Assembly: GCA_030591305.1 (NCBI GenBank)
Contig: JAUVBI010000150.1
Span: 1-7,778, forward strand
Direction: 5' to 3'
Source: Pseudomonadota bacterium
Lineage (GTDB): Bacteria > Pseudomonadota > Gammaproteobacteria > Pseudomonadales > Halieaceae
DNA length: 7,778 nt
Shown: piece after piece, positions 1 to 6,991 of the stretch
Layout: each line of letters begins with the position of its first letter
Numbering within the stretch: the first letter of the stretch is position 1
The notes under the pieces: generated by a model
Databases searched by the model: none
Told to the model about the DNA's origin: nothing
What the model saw: only the letters and a program-made list of their open reading frames with translations
Program-made: the position numbers and the translations under genes

Positions 1-1229
1 CCCAATTGGGCAGCATCTCAAGCAATGCCTTTAAAAATGAGACTGTCATCTGGATCATTCTTGTATGTGGCATGATGAGCGGCATAATCGTTATGCTGGA
101 GCGCGGCGGCAGCGTGCTCAGCTTTGGTGATTTCCTGTCTGGCCGCATCAAGACCAGGAGACGCGCACTACTGACCACCAGTGGCCTGGGAATTTTAGTG
201 TTTATCGACGACTACCTCAATGCGCTTGCAGTATCCTCGTCCATGAAGAGCACAACCGACCGCTTTAATATTTCCAGGGAAAAGCTTTCATTTATTGTCG
301 ATTCGACTGCAGTGCCAGTGTGTATTCTGGTGCCAATTTCAACCTGGGCTGTATTTTTTACTGCTCTGTTGGAAGACAATAACGTAGCGGCCAAAGGTGA
401 AGGTTTCATGCTGTATATTGAATCCATCCCCTATATGTTCTACGGCTGGACGGCGTTGTTAATCGTCTGGTTGGTAGCCATGGGATATTTTAAAGACTTC
501 GGTGCAATGAAAAAAGCCGAATTGCGAGCCCTGGCAGGACAACCCATACCCGATGGTTGTGGCATGGGTGGTTTTGACACCTCACATATCATAAAGAAAT
601 CATCAACTGGCATGGGACTGCTGAATTTTTTCCTGCCCATGACGGTTTTAGTCGCAGCCAGTGTTTACTACGATATCGACCTTTTGCTCGGCTCTCTTGT
701 CGCCTCCATATTCACCATAATTTTCTATATGTTGCAGAAATTGATGAGTTTCAATCAACTGGTCGAATCGATGCTGGACGGGTTTAAATTAATGCTGCTC
801 CCTTTTGCCATCATTATTGCCGGCTATATGCTCAAGGATGTCAATGACTCACTCGACATGACAGCTTATATTATGGATTCGGTTATCCCCTACCTGAACA
901 AGGAATATTTTGCCGCGATCATTTTTCTGGTAATGGCCCTCATTGTATTCGCAACGTCATCGGCATGGGGCATGTTTGTAATAGCACTGCCTATCATTAT
1001 ACCCCTGGCCCAGGGGGTTGACGCGTCAATGCCTCTGGTTATAGGTGCGGTGATGTCTGCCTCTGCTTTTGGTTGCCACGCCTGTTTTTACGGCGTTTCA
1101 ACCTTGCTCTCAGCCCAGGGCTCAGATTGTACGGCGATGCAACACGCTTTATCTCAACTTCCCTACACGCTGCTTGCCGGCGGCATTACCGTAATACTTC
1201 TGGTTGCGGCGGGCTATGCACTACCTTAG
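1..1229 (+). CDS. NhaC-superfamily ion/solute antiporter, 5' partial
   Basis: Polytopic inner-membrane protein of the Na+/H+ antiporter NhaC superfamily, whose members exchange Na+ or H+ and, in some cases (MleN), organic acids. The frame is open to the window edge (a CAA codon precedes the TTG at 6-8), so that TTG is probably internal and the N-terminus is missing. Counting it as residue 1, 407 residues are visible. Hydrophobic segments lie near 13-31, 55-66, 98-121, 143-160, 205-222, 226-243, 262-277, 300-317, 320-337, 341-360 and 385-404. The first family signature is clear: FIDDYLN at 66-72, SREKLSFIVDSTAVPVC at 90-106 and PISTWAVF at 110-117. The second region (TSSAWGMFVIALPIIIPLA at 317-335, then FGCH at 355-358) is recognisable. 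However, the usual GDHCSPxSDT motif reads GCHACFYGVST (356-366), with both acidic residues gone. The gene precedes an aminotransferase gene by 79 bp. This suggests transport of the amine or its product, which is inference. Family assignment is firm; substrate is unknown. Confidence 0.85.
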   Translation, partial: QLGSISSNAFKNETVIWIILVCGMMSGIIVMLERGGSVLSFGDFLSGRIKTRRRALLTTSGLGILVFIDDYLNALAVSSSMKSTTDRFNISREKLSFIVDSTAVPVCILVPISTWAVFFTALLEDNNVAAKGEGFMLYIESIPYMFYGWTALLIVWLVAMGYFKDFGAMKKAELRALAGQPIPDGCGMGGFDTSHIIKKSSTGMGLLNFFLPMTVLVAASVYYDIDLLLGSLVASIFTIIFYMLQKLMSFNQLVESMLDGFKLMLLPFAIIIAGYMLKDVNDSLDMTAYIMDSVIPYLNKEYFAAIIFLVMALIVFATSSAWGMFVIALPIIIPLAQGVDASMPLVIGAVMSASAFGCHACFYGVSTLLSAQGSDCTAMQHALSQLPYTLLAGGITVILLVAAGYALP

Positions 1230-1296
1230 CAACAGATCAATAAATGGCTAATACAGCAATAGTCATTGATATTTTATCACCCACAGTTTGAATGCT

Positions 1297-1300
1297 GGAG
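1297..1300 (+). promoter_or_regulatory. Ribosome binding site of the aminotransferase gene
   Basis: GGAG lies 8 nt before the ATG at 1309-1311. It decides the start: an in-frame TTG at 1288-1290 lies upstream of the GGAG and has no Shine-Dalgarno of its own. Confidence 0.75.
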
Positions 1301-1308
1301 AATTTAAA

Positions 1309-2724
1309 ATGAGCTCAAATACGTTTAGCAGTCACCCCGAAGCCAATGAATTATGGAAACAGGATAAAGAGCATCATTTACATGCCTACACCTTTCCAGA
1401 CTCCTTCAATTCTGAGGGTGCAAAATATGTGATGACCCGCTCCGATGGGATCTACCTCGAAGACAGTAATGGCAATCGCTACCTCGACGCCGTGGGTGGC
1501 ATGTGGTGTACCAATATTGGTTTGGGCCGCAAGGAGATGGCAACTGCTATTGCCGAGCAAGTTGAGGAACTGACCTACGCTACCAGTTTTATTGATATCA
1601 CCAATGAACCTGCCGCTAAATTAGCGGCAAAACTCGCCGAAATCGCACCGTCAAATATCAATCATGTGTTCTTCACTACGGGGGGGTCCACTGCCATTGA
1701 TTCGGCGTATCGCATTATACAATATTATCAAAACTGCCGCGGCAAGCGCGAAAAGAAACATATTATTTCCCTGGATGAGTCTTATCACGGCACAACCTAC
1801 GCGGCCATGTCCATAGGCGGAAAGAAATCAGACCACACGCCCGACTTTGATTTTATTACCGAGACCATGCATAAAGTGTCCTGCCCCAGTTATTATCGCG
1901 CACCAGAGGGAATGAGTGAGGCAGACTACCTGGACTTCCTGGTGAATGAACTGGAAAACAAGATACTGGAAGTTGGTCCCGACAAGGTCGCGGCATTTTT
2001 TGCAGAACCTATTATGGGTGCCGGTGGCGTCGTTGTACCCCCGGACGGCTATCACCGCCGCACCTATGACATCTGCAAAAAACACGACGTACTCTACGTG
2101 GCCGATGAAGTGGTTACCGCCTTCGGTCGTGTGGGACACTGGTTTGCGTCAGAAGACCTGTTTGGTGTGCAGCCCGATATCATTACCACTGCCAAGGGCA
2201 TTACCTCAGGGTATATTCCACTGGGCGCCATGCTCTATTGTGATGAAATTCACCAGGTGATCAGCGAAGAGGGTTACGACCGATGTTTTTCTGTGGGTTA
2301 TACCTATTCCGGGCACCCTGTGGCCTGCGCTGCTGCGCTTAAGAATATTGAGATCATGGAGCGGGAAAAGCTATTTGAAAACACGATAGAAATAGGTACT
2401 TATTTAGAGGAACGCATGAAGTCTGAGCTTGCTGACTTGCCACTGGTCGGTGAAGTTCGCGGCAAAAGATTTATGATGTGTGTTGAATTTGTGGCAGACA
2501 AGCATACCAAAGAGTTGTTTTCAGACGAGGTGGGTATCGGCGGCCTGGTATCAAAACAGGCAAGTGCGCGCGGGCTGTTTGTACGACCCATCGGCCACCT
2601 GAACGTGATGTCCCCATCACTGATACTCACCAAAGAGCAGGCCGATACCATTATTGACACCTTGCGAGTTAGTATTGAAGCGACACATAAGCAGCTTGTA
2701 CAAGATGGGATATTGGCAAACTAG
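1309..2724 (+). CDS. Class III PLP-dependent aminotransferase (omega-aminotransferase type)
   Basis: Cytoplasmic pyridoxal-phosphate enzyme predicted to move an amino group from an amine or omega-amino acid to a keto acid such as pyruvate, leaving an aldehyde or ketone. The ATG at 1309 gives 471 residues, a normal length for the family. Visible landmarks, numbered from that Met: the N-terminal DGIYLEDSNGNRYLDAVGG block and W66; the phosphate-cup loop TTGGSTA (123-129); YHG (159-161), whose Tyr stacks on the cofactor; AEP (232-234); ADEV with Asp266, which pairs with the pyridine nitrogen; TTAKG with Lys296, the Schiff-base lysine; YSGHP (333-337); and VRGKR (383-387). All catalytic residues are present. 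The phosphate-cup loop carries GGST where most family members have GSEA. The aldehyde dehydrogenase gene starts 22 bp downstream, which fits oxidation of the aldehyde product. Candidate substrates include beta-alanine, putrescine-type amines and taurine-like compounds, and the sequence does not choose among them. Confidence 0.92.
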   Translation: MSSNTFSSHPEANELWKQDKEHHLHAYTFPDSFNSEGAKYVMTRSDGIYLEDSNGNRYLDAVGGMWCTNIGLGRKEMATAIAEQVEELTYATSFIDITNEPAAKLAAKLAEIAPSNINHVFFTTGGSTAIDSAYRIIQYYQNCRGKREKKHIISLDESYHGTTYAAMSIGGKKSDHTPDFDFITETMHKVSCPSYYRAPEGMSEADYLDFLVNELENKILEVGPDKVAAFFAEPIMGAGGVVVPPDGYHRRTYDICKKHDVLYVADEVVTAFGRVGHWFASEDLFGVQPDIITTAKGITSGYIPLGAMLYCDEIHQVISEEGYDRCFSVGYTYSGHPVACAAALKNIEIMEREKLFENTIEIGTYLEERMKSELADLPLVGEVRGKRFMMCVEFVADKHTKELFSDEVGIGGLVSKQASARGLFVRPIGHLNVMSPSLILTKEQADTIIDTLRVSIEATHKQLVQDGILAN

Positions 2725-2735
2725 ACTTTAATATT

Positions 2736-2740
2736 GGGAG
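2736..2740 (+). promoter_or_regulatory. Ribosome binding site of the aldehyde dehydrogenase gene
   Basis: GGGAG, 6 nt before the ATG at 2747-2749, in the short gap after the aminotransferase stop codon. It supports this start and independent translation within one transcript. Confidence 0.75.
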
Positions 2741-2746
2741 AACCTT

Positions 2747-4165
2747 ATGAAAAATAGCCGCAAGTTTTATATCAATGGAGCCTGGGTAGACCCAGTTGAA
2801 GCCAATGACTTTGCCGTGGAAAATCCCGCAACAGGAGAAGCTGTCAACACCATATCCCTCGGCACCACAGCCGATGTGGACAGGGCCGTTGCCGCAGCGC
2901 GCGCAGCTTTTGACAGCTATTCCCAGAGCAGTCGTGAAGTGCGTCTGGCTCTGTTGGAGAGAATGGCGGCAATCTACAAAACACGCTATGACGAAATGGC
3001 GGCGGCCATTTCCATCGAAATGGGTGCCCCTAAAACACTTGCAGAATCTGCGCAGGCCTGGTGTGGCCTGCATCATATAGAACAGGGAATCAAAGCCCTG
3101 AAAAGCTTCGATTTCGAGAACAATCTCGACGGAGCTACCGTCAGCAAGGAGCCTATCGGCGTGTGCGCCTTAATCACACCATGGAACTGGCCCGTCAACC
3201 AGGTCGCGCTGAAAGTTGTACCCGCCCTGGCAACGGGTTGCACCATGGTATTGAAGCCCAGCGAAATTGCACCGCTAAGCAGCTTGCTGTGGACGGAAAT
3301 TATGCATGAAGCCGGCGTGCCGGCGGGCGTCTATAACATGGTTAATGGCGACGGCCCAGGGGTTGGCGCACCACTGTCTGCACACCCCGACGTTGATATG
3401 GTAACGTTCACCGGCTCTACTCGAGCCGGCTCAGCCATCACCAAGGCGGCAGCCGATAGCGTCAAGCGAGTTGCTCAGGAGCTGGGAGGAAAGTCTCCAA
3501 ATATTATACTCGACGATGCGGACCTGGAAGCATCGGTCACCGCCGGTGTCTTGCACTGCATGCAAAATACCGGGCAGTCCTGTAACTGTCCCAGCCGGAT
3601 GCTGGTACCGAGGCCCCTGTACGAACAGGCAACTGAGATAGCGCGCCGCGTGGGTGAAAGCGTCAGTGTCGGAGATCCCCGTGAGGAAGGTGAGCATATA
3701 GGGCCACTGGTCAGCGGTGCACACTTTGACAAAGTGCAGGCACTGATTCAAAAAGGTATTGACGAGGGTGCCCGGCTGCTTTGTGGCGGAGTCGGAAAAC
3801 CAGAGGGTTTCGAGCAAGGGCATTATGCCAAGCCAACTATTTTTGCCGATGTCAGCAACGACATGAGTATTGCCCAGCAGGAAATATTTGGTCCGGTACT
3901 GTGCATGATTCCCTACGAGGGCGATGACGAAGCGGTTGCCATAGGCAACGACACCCCCTACGGCTTATCGGGTTATGTTCAGGGTAAAACTGAACACGCC
4001 CTGAAGATCGCCCGCAGGATCAAAGCCGGAATGATTCATATCAACGGTAGTGGCCTCACCGCCGGCGGACCATTTGGGGGCTACAAACAGTCCGGCAATG
4101 GTCGTGAAGGGGGGGCTTTTGGCTTTGAAGACTTCCTGGAAATCAAGATCGTCAATGGTTTCTAA
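2747..4165 (+). CDS. NAD(P)+-dependent aldehyde dehydrogenase
   Basis: Cytoplasmic enzyme of the aldehyde dehydrogenase superfamily that oxidises an aldehyde to its carboxylic acid with NAD(P)+. Its 472 residues are within the usual range, and the start is fixed by the GGGAG. All signature residues are visible: PWNWP (145-149) with the oxyanion Asn147; LKPSE (169-173) with Lys170 in the cofactor site; FTGST (221-225) in the Rossmann loop; Glu245 in QELGGKSP (general base); Cys279 in NTGQSC (nucleophile); EIFGP (379-383) with Glu379 binding the nicotinamide ribose; and GPFGGYKQSGNGRE (441-454) near the C-terminus. A second cysteine, Cys281, lies two residues after the nucleophile (GQSCNC). The gene follows the aminotransferase by 22 bp and is the last gene before a hairpin at 4177-4202. 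It most likely oxidises the aldehyde released by that transaminase, which is an inference from context. Family assignment is near certain; substrate is not known. Confidence 0.95.
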   Translation: MKNSRKFYINGAWVDPVEANDFAVENPATGEAVNTISLGTTADVDRAVAAARAAFDSYSQSSREVRLALLERMAAIYKTRYDEMAAAISIEMGAPKTLAESAQAWCGLHHIEQGIKALKSFDFENNLDGATVSKEPIGVCALITPWNWPVNQVALKVVPALATGCTMVLKPSEIAPLSSLLWTEIMHEAGVPAGVYNMVNGDGPGVGAPLSAHPDVDMVTFTGSTRAGSAITKAAADSVKRVAQELGGKSPNIILDDADLEASVTAGVLHCMQNTGQSCNCPSRMLVPRPLYEQATEIARRVGESVSVGDPREEGEHIGPLVSGAHFDKVQALIQKGIDEGARLLCGGVGKPEGFEQGHYAKPTIFADVSNDMSIAQQEIFGPVLCMIPYEGDDEAVAIGNDTPYGLSGYVQGKTEHALKIARRIKAGMIHINGSGLTAGGPFGGYKQSGNGREGGAFGFEDFLEIKIVNGF

Positions 4166-4176
4166 AGAGTAAGCGC

Positions 4177-4202
4177 GAGGGTGGTTCCGGGGAACCACCC
4201 TC
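4177..4202. terminator. Hairpin between convergent genes, probable bidirectional terminator
   Basis: GAGGGTGGTTCC (4177-4188) and its exact reverse complement GGAACCACCCTC (4191-4202) flank a GG. That is a 12-bp perfect GC-rich stem, of which about 11 bp can close physically. It lies 11 bp after the aldehyde dehydrogenase stop and 15 bp after the receptor stop on the other strand, so it can serve both transcripts. Neither side has a strong U-tract: the plus side reads TCCTCCTGTC and the minus side GCGCTTACTCTTT. Termination strength is therefore uncertain. Confidence 0.7.
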
Positions 4203-4217
4203 CTCCTGTCAGTAATA

Positions 4218-6734
4218 CTAGAAGTTCAGAGTAGCCACTACCGTGATATTTCTTGGCGCGATGACTGCCGCGTAGATTGACCCATCGAACAGGGGAACAT
4301 CCGTTCCATAGTTAAAATTCTCATCTACATCGGTCAGGTTTTTACCAATAACAGCCAGTTCCCACACGCCATTACTGGGCCCAAAACGCAGCAGGGCATT
4401 GAGCGTGGTGTAGGAATCTGCCTTCAGGGTAGGGTCCAGGTCATCCTGACGGTACATATCGTCGTTATATATCACATCGGCTACCGCGCCCAGGCGATAG
4501 TCGCCGATGTCTCGCGTGTAACTGGCAGACAGCGTAAAAGACAATTCGGCGGTATTGGCACTTGTCCTGCCTTTCATGTCGTTGACCCCAGCCTGCGCGC
4601 AATCGCCGTTATTGGCGAATGCGCCAAAGGGATTATTGCCACCATCCCATGCAACTTCACGAAATGCGATAAACTGGTCACTGGTACAGGCCTGGTTGGG
4701 AAAGCTGTCAAATTCGAAATCAATCCAGCCCAAGGCGCCCGACAGCATCAGCTTATCGGTGGCCTGCCAGCGACCATCAATTTCAATTCCCTGACTGGTC
4801 GCCTCTGCAGCATTGCGCACTTCCACTGTAGTTTGGCCACTAAAAACAGAGGCCTGCAGGTCCTCATACTGGTTCCAGAACAGCGCAATGTTTAATTCTG
4901 CCGCACCGTCCAGCAATGTCATCTTGGCACCTAACTCACCCGCGATAACTTCCTCCTCTTCAAAATCTGCATCGTCGGGATTGGCGCCAGCACCGGCAGC
5001 CTGGCCCATATAGAAGGAGTTAAATCCACCGGCTTTGAAACCAGTCGAAGCCGACACATAGGTCATGACGCTCTCAGACAAATCCCACTGAACATTTGCC
5101 GACCAGGTAAAACTGGACTCATCCCTCTTCAGGTCTCTAAAATCGTGCGGCGTAAACTCGGTAAATAAAGTGGAGGCCGCTATGGATAGAGGATCGGTTG
5201 TTACCGTGGTGCTGCGCCTGCCGTAGTCGGTGGGGACAACTGCCTGACGTGCAGTCTTGTCCTCCTCCGTGTAGCGCAGCCCAAGCGTTGCTCGCAGTGA
5301 ATCACTGATAGCCCAGTCGACTTGGCCAAACACAGCCAGGGTCTCCGTGTCCTGATCCAGCAAGGCGTAACGCATAACCCCCGGCAGTCCTGCGGCCAGC
5401 ATCGGATCTGCGACGGACTGGTTGAAGCACGCGCTGGCTGTACCAGCAGTTGTGCCCAGTGCGGCATTCGCAAAAACCGTACCCAGTACATCTCCCGCGA
5501 TACTGGTGCCTCCGCCCGCAGCACAGCCGCCGGCCACCAGTGCGCCAAGGGTCGGTATATTTATATAGGTCAAACTGTCGGCGAAAAGCTCATTGTCCTG
5601 ATAGTAAACACCGGCAATATATTCAAAGGCGCCTCCGGTATTCGAGGCAATACGTAACTCCAGGCTGGTCTGCTCAAAATCTTCAGTGTCGTCGAACCGC
5701 ACCACAGTCAGTGGGTTGAAGTCAGCATCCAGAAAGCGTTCGAAATCATAGCTGGAGTAACTTCCTATCGCTGTAATCGTAGCGCCGCTGTCCATGGTAT
5801 GTTCAACGGTTACGGCGAATTCATCCAGCTCGCCCTCGAAAGTCTGCAGGGAACCAATATCCTGCACCCCATCATCGGGGAATACAGAAAATGCACCGTC
5901 TCCCATATTGGATTTTCCGTCAATCTCTCCCTCTACACCAAATGCAACCAGCGAGCCCGCTTTGATTATTTCATAGGGCTGGCCGCTGTTGTCCCACTCG
6001 CCGTGTTCATATTTGAATGAAACCAGGGTGGCATCAGACAAATCCCAATCCAGGCTGAGCCGGGTCGCCCACTCGTCCGTATCCGGGCTGTCCTCATCGT
6101 AAAATGTATTGTTAACCCAACCCTCATCCATATCTCGGCTAATAAAGGCTACCCGGCCGCGCAGTGTATCGCTCAGCCCCCCCGACACATGGCCACGCAA
6201 TTCTGTTTCATCAAAATCCACGTTATAGCCCGCACGGAAAGACCCCTCAAATTCCTCTGTTGGCTTGTTACTACGAACGTTTAACGCACCAGCCACCGTA
6301 TTTTTCCCAAATAACGTGCTCTGGGGACCTCGCAACACCTCCACACCTGCCACGTCCAGAAATGCGTAGCGCGACTGCACTCCCCGGCCTCGATAAACAC
6401 CGTCAATGAAGGTTGCTACGGATTGTTCAAACCCCGCTTGAGGGCCTGACTGAATACCACGTATATTTATCATGTCACCGACAACATCCTGCTGAATGGT
6501 GACATTGGGGATGTAAGCGGCGACTTCTTCGAAGCGCCGAATACTCATTTCACTAATTTTTTCGCCGGACATAACCGCTACAGAAATGGGGACATCCTGT
6601 AAACTTTCGGTGCGCTTTTGTGCGGTTACAAGAATTTCTTCCAATACGGGCGCTGCAAGTACTGGCGCTGCTATGGCTGCAAGCGCTATTGAAAGTGCCG
6701 ACTTCTTAAATAAAGATTTGACTGAATCACTCAT
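4218..6734 (-). CDS. TonB-dependent outer-membrane receptor
   Basis: Outer-membrane active transporter: a 22-strand beta-barrel closed by an N-terminal plug and energised by TonB-ExbBD. Its ligand is unknown. The start chosen is the ATG at 6734-6732 (838 residues), 6 nt after AAGGA. A GTG one codon upstream is too close to that site. Numbered from the ATG: signal peptide about 1-27 (KK, then a hydrophobic Ala-rich core, cleavage after VLA); TonB-box-like EEILVTA (32-38) followed by QKRTESLQDVPISV; plug to about 156, including NIRGIQSG and the typical RGPQSTLFGKNTVAGALN; barrel to the C-terminal Phe838. The last residues (TVVATLNF) form a final strand ending in an aromatic residue, as outer-membrane proteins do. 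Only four cysteines occur, at 404/436 and 683/712, each pair in a Gly/Ala- or Asn/Gly-rich segment likely to be an extracellular loop. No siderophore, haem or glycan genes adjoin it, so context does not name the ligand. Two FNR/Anr-like boxes lie upstream. Confidence 0.95.
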   Translation of the reverse strand: MSDSVKSLFKKSALSIALAAIAAPVLAAPVLEEILVTAQKRTESLQDVPISVAVMSGEKISEMSIRRFEEVAAYIPNVTIQQDVVGDMINIRGIQSGPQAGFEQSVATFIDGVYRGRGVQSRYAFLDVAGVEVLRGPQSTLFGKNTVAGALNVRSNKPTEEFEGSFRAGYNVDFDETELRGHVSGGLSDTLRGRVAFISRDMDEGWVNNTFYDEDSPDTDEWATRLSLDWDLSDATLVSFKYEHGEWDNSGQPYEIIKAGSLVAFGVEGEIDGKSNMGDGAFSVFPDDGVQDIGSLQTFEGELDEFAVTVEHTMDSGATITAIGSYSSYDFERFLDADFNPLTVVRFDDTEDFEQTSLELRIASNTGGAFEYIAGVYYQDNELFADSLTYINIPTLGALVAGGCAAGGGTSIAGDVLGTVFANAALGTTAGTASACFNQSVADPMLAAGLPGVMRYALLDQDTETLAVFGQVDWAISDSLRATLGLRYTEEDKTARQAVVPTDYGRRSTTVTTDPLSIAASTLFTEFTPHDFRDLKRDESSFTWSANVQWDLSESVMTYVSASTGFKAGGFNSFYMGQAAGAGANPDDADFEEEEVIAGELGAKMTLLDGAAELNIALFWNQYEDLQASVFSGQTTVEVRNAAEATSQGIEIDGRWQATDKLMLSGALGWIDFEFDSFPNQACTSDQFIAFREVAWDGGNNPFGAFANNGDCAQAGVNDMKGRTSANTAELSFTLSASYTRDIGDYRLGAVADVIYNDDMYRQDDLDPTLKADSYTTLNALLRFGPSNGVWELAVIGKNLTDVDENFNYGTDVPLFDGSIYAAVIAPRNITVVATLNF

Positions 6735-6740
6735 CACTAA

Positions 6741-6748
6741 TCCTTCCC
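6741..6748 (-). promoter_or_regulatory. Ribosome binding site of the TonB receptor gene
   Basis: GGGAAGGA on the minus strand, ending 6 nt before the ATG at 6734. It leaves only 3 nt to the overlapping upstream GTG (6737-6735), so it favours the ATG. Confidence 0.7.
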
Positions 6749-6766
6749 TTCACGTTATATTTATGT

Positions 6767-6794
6767 TCTATAGGCCGGGGCGAGAGTTAGTTAA
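6767..6794 (-). promoter_or_regulatory. Possible sigma70 promoter of the TonB receptor gene
   Basis: On the minus strand, TTAACT (6794-6789) and TATAGA (6772-6767) are 16 bp apart, each matching the -35 and -10 consensus at 4 of 6 positions. Transcription would start near 6760, about 25 nt before the start codon. An alternative is a promoter nearer the FNR-like boxes: CATTTT at 6830-6825 sits exactly where a -10 would fall if the box at 6853-6866 were centred at -41.5, but it is a weak hexamer (3 of 6). Neither is decisive. Confidence 0.3.
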
Positions 6795-6852
6795 AACAAT
6801 TGATACACCAACTATCGCCGAACTAAAATGCGCGAACCTCGTGTAGGCATCC

Positions 6853-6866
6853 TTGATGCAAGTCAA
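6853..6866. promoter_or_regulatory. FNR/Anr-like box, one mismatch
   Basis: TTGATGCAAGTCAA matches the FNR/Anr/FixK consensus TTGATNNNNATCAA at nine of ten specified bases (G for A at the start of the second half-site). Its centre (6859.5) is 22 bp from the centre of the perfect box at 6875-6888. Both boxes lie upstream of the receptor gene. Confidence 0.55.
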
Positions 6867-6871
6867 GTAGC

Positions 6872-6891
6872 CTATTGATCCAAATCAATAG
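6872..6891. promoter_or_regulatory. Perfect FNR/Anr-family operator within a 20-bp palindrome
   Basis: CTATTGATCCAAATCAATAG is two perfect 8-bp inverted arms around CCAA. Its core TTGATCCAAATCAA (6875-6888) is an exact match to TTGATNNNNATCAA, the site bound by oxygen- or NO-responsive regulators of the Crp-Fnr family (FNR, Anr, Dnr, FixK). CAAG (6864-6867) and CTTG (6894-6897) extend the symmetry outward. The centre is about 147 bp from the receptor start codon. The only gene it can precede is the receptor, since the ETF alpha gene ends on its other side. Confidence 0.7.
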
Positions 6892-6991
6892 TGGCTTGCT
6901 TAGGATATATCATCTGCCAGAATAGGATTTTGAAGAATAATCGAGATCCGTCGCTAAAAATGTGACCGACCCCTGGTATCAGAGTGCGCGT

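Larger units (their letters stand above)
6735..6991 (-). other. Intergenic leader of the TonB receptor gene
   Basis: This 257-bp stretch lies between the stop of the ETF alpha gene and the start of the receptor, both on the minus strand. I see no credible gene in it. It holds the receptor's ribosome binding site, a possible sigma70 promoter and two FNR/Anr-like boxes. No clear terminator hairpin with a T-run follows the ETF alpha gene, although a short TTTTT (minus strand, 6960-6956) is present. Read-through from ETF alpha into the receptor cannot be excluded. Confidence 0.8.

Noticed and set aside
6..8. TTG as the start of the NhaC-family gene.
   Set aside because: The frame is open to the window edge, no ribosome binding site can be seen in the five bases before it, and the protein is short for the family, so the gene most likely begins outside the window.
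1267..1279. TGATATTTTATCA, a short palindrome between the transporter and the aminotransferase that resembles an FNR box.
   Set aside because: The half-sites TTGAT and ATCA are separated by five bases rather than four, and the second arm lacks its final A. In AT-rich intergenic sequence a 5-bp-arm palindrome is weak evidence.
2669..3823. Open frames on the minus strand opposite the aldehyde dehydrogenase gene (2669-3076 and 3431-3823).
   Set aside because: They lie wholly or largely within a gene with intact family motifs, show no recognisable domain, and have cysteine/histidine-rich, low-plausibility translations typical of shadow frames.
5322..5719. Plus-strand open frames opposite the TonB receptor gene.
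   Set aside because: They are antisense shadows of the barrel-coding region, with no ribosome binding site or recognisable protein features.
6940..6991. A terminator for etfA just downstream of its stop codon.
   Set aside because: A TTTTT run is present on the minus strand, but no stable GC-rich stem precedes it; only a trivial ACC/GGT pairing can be drawn.
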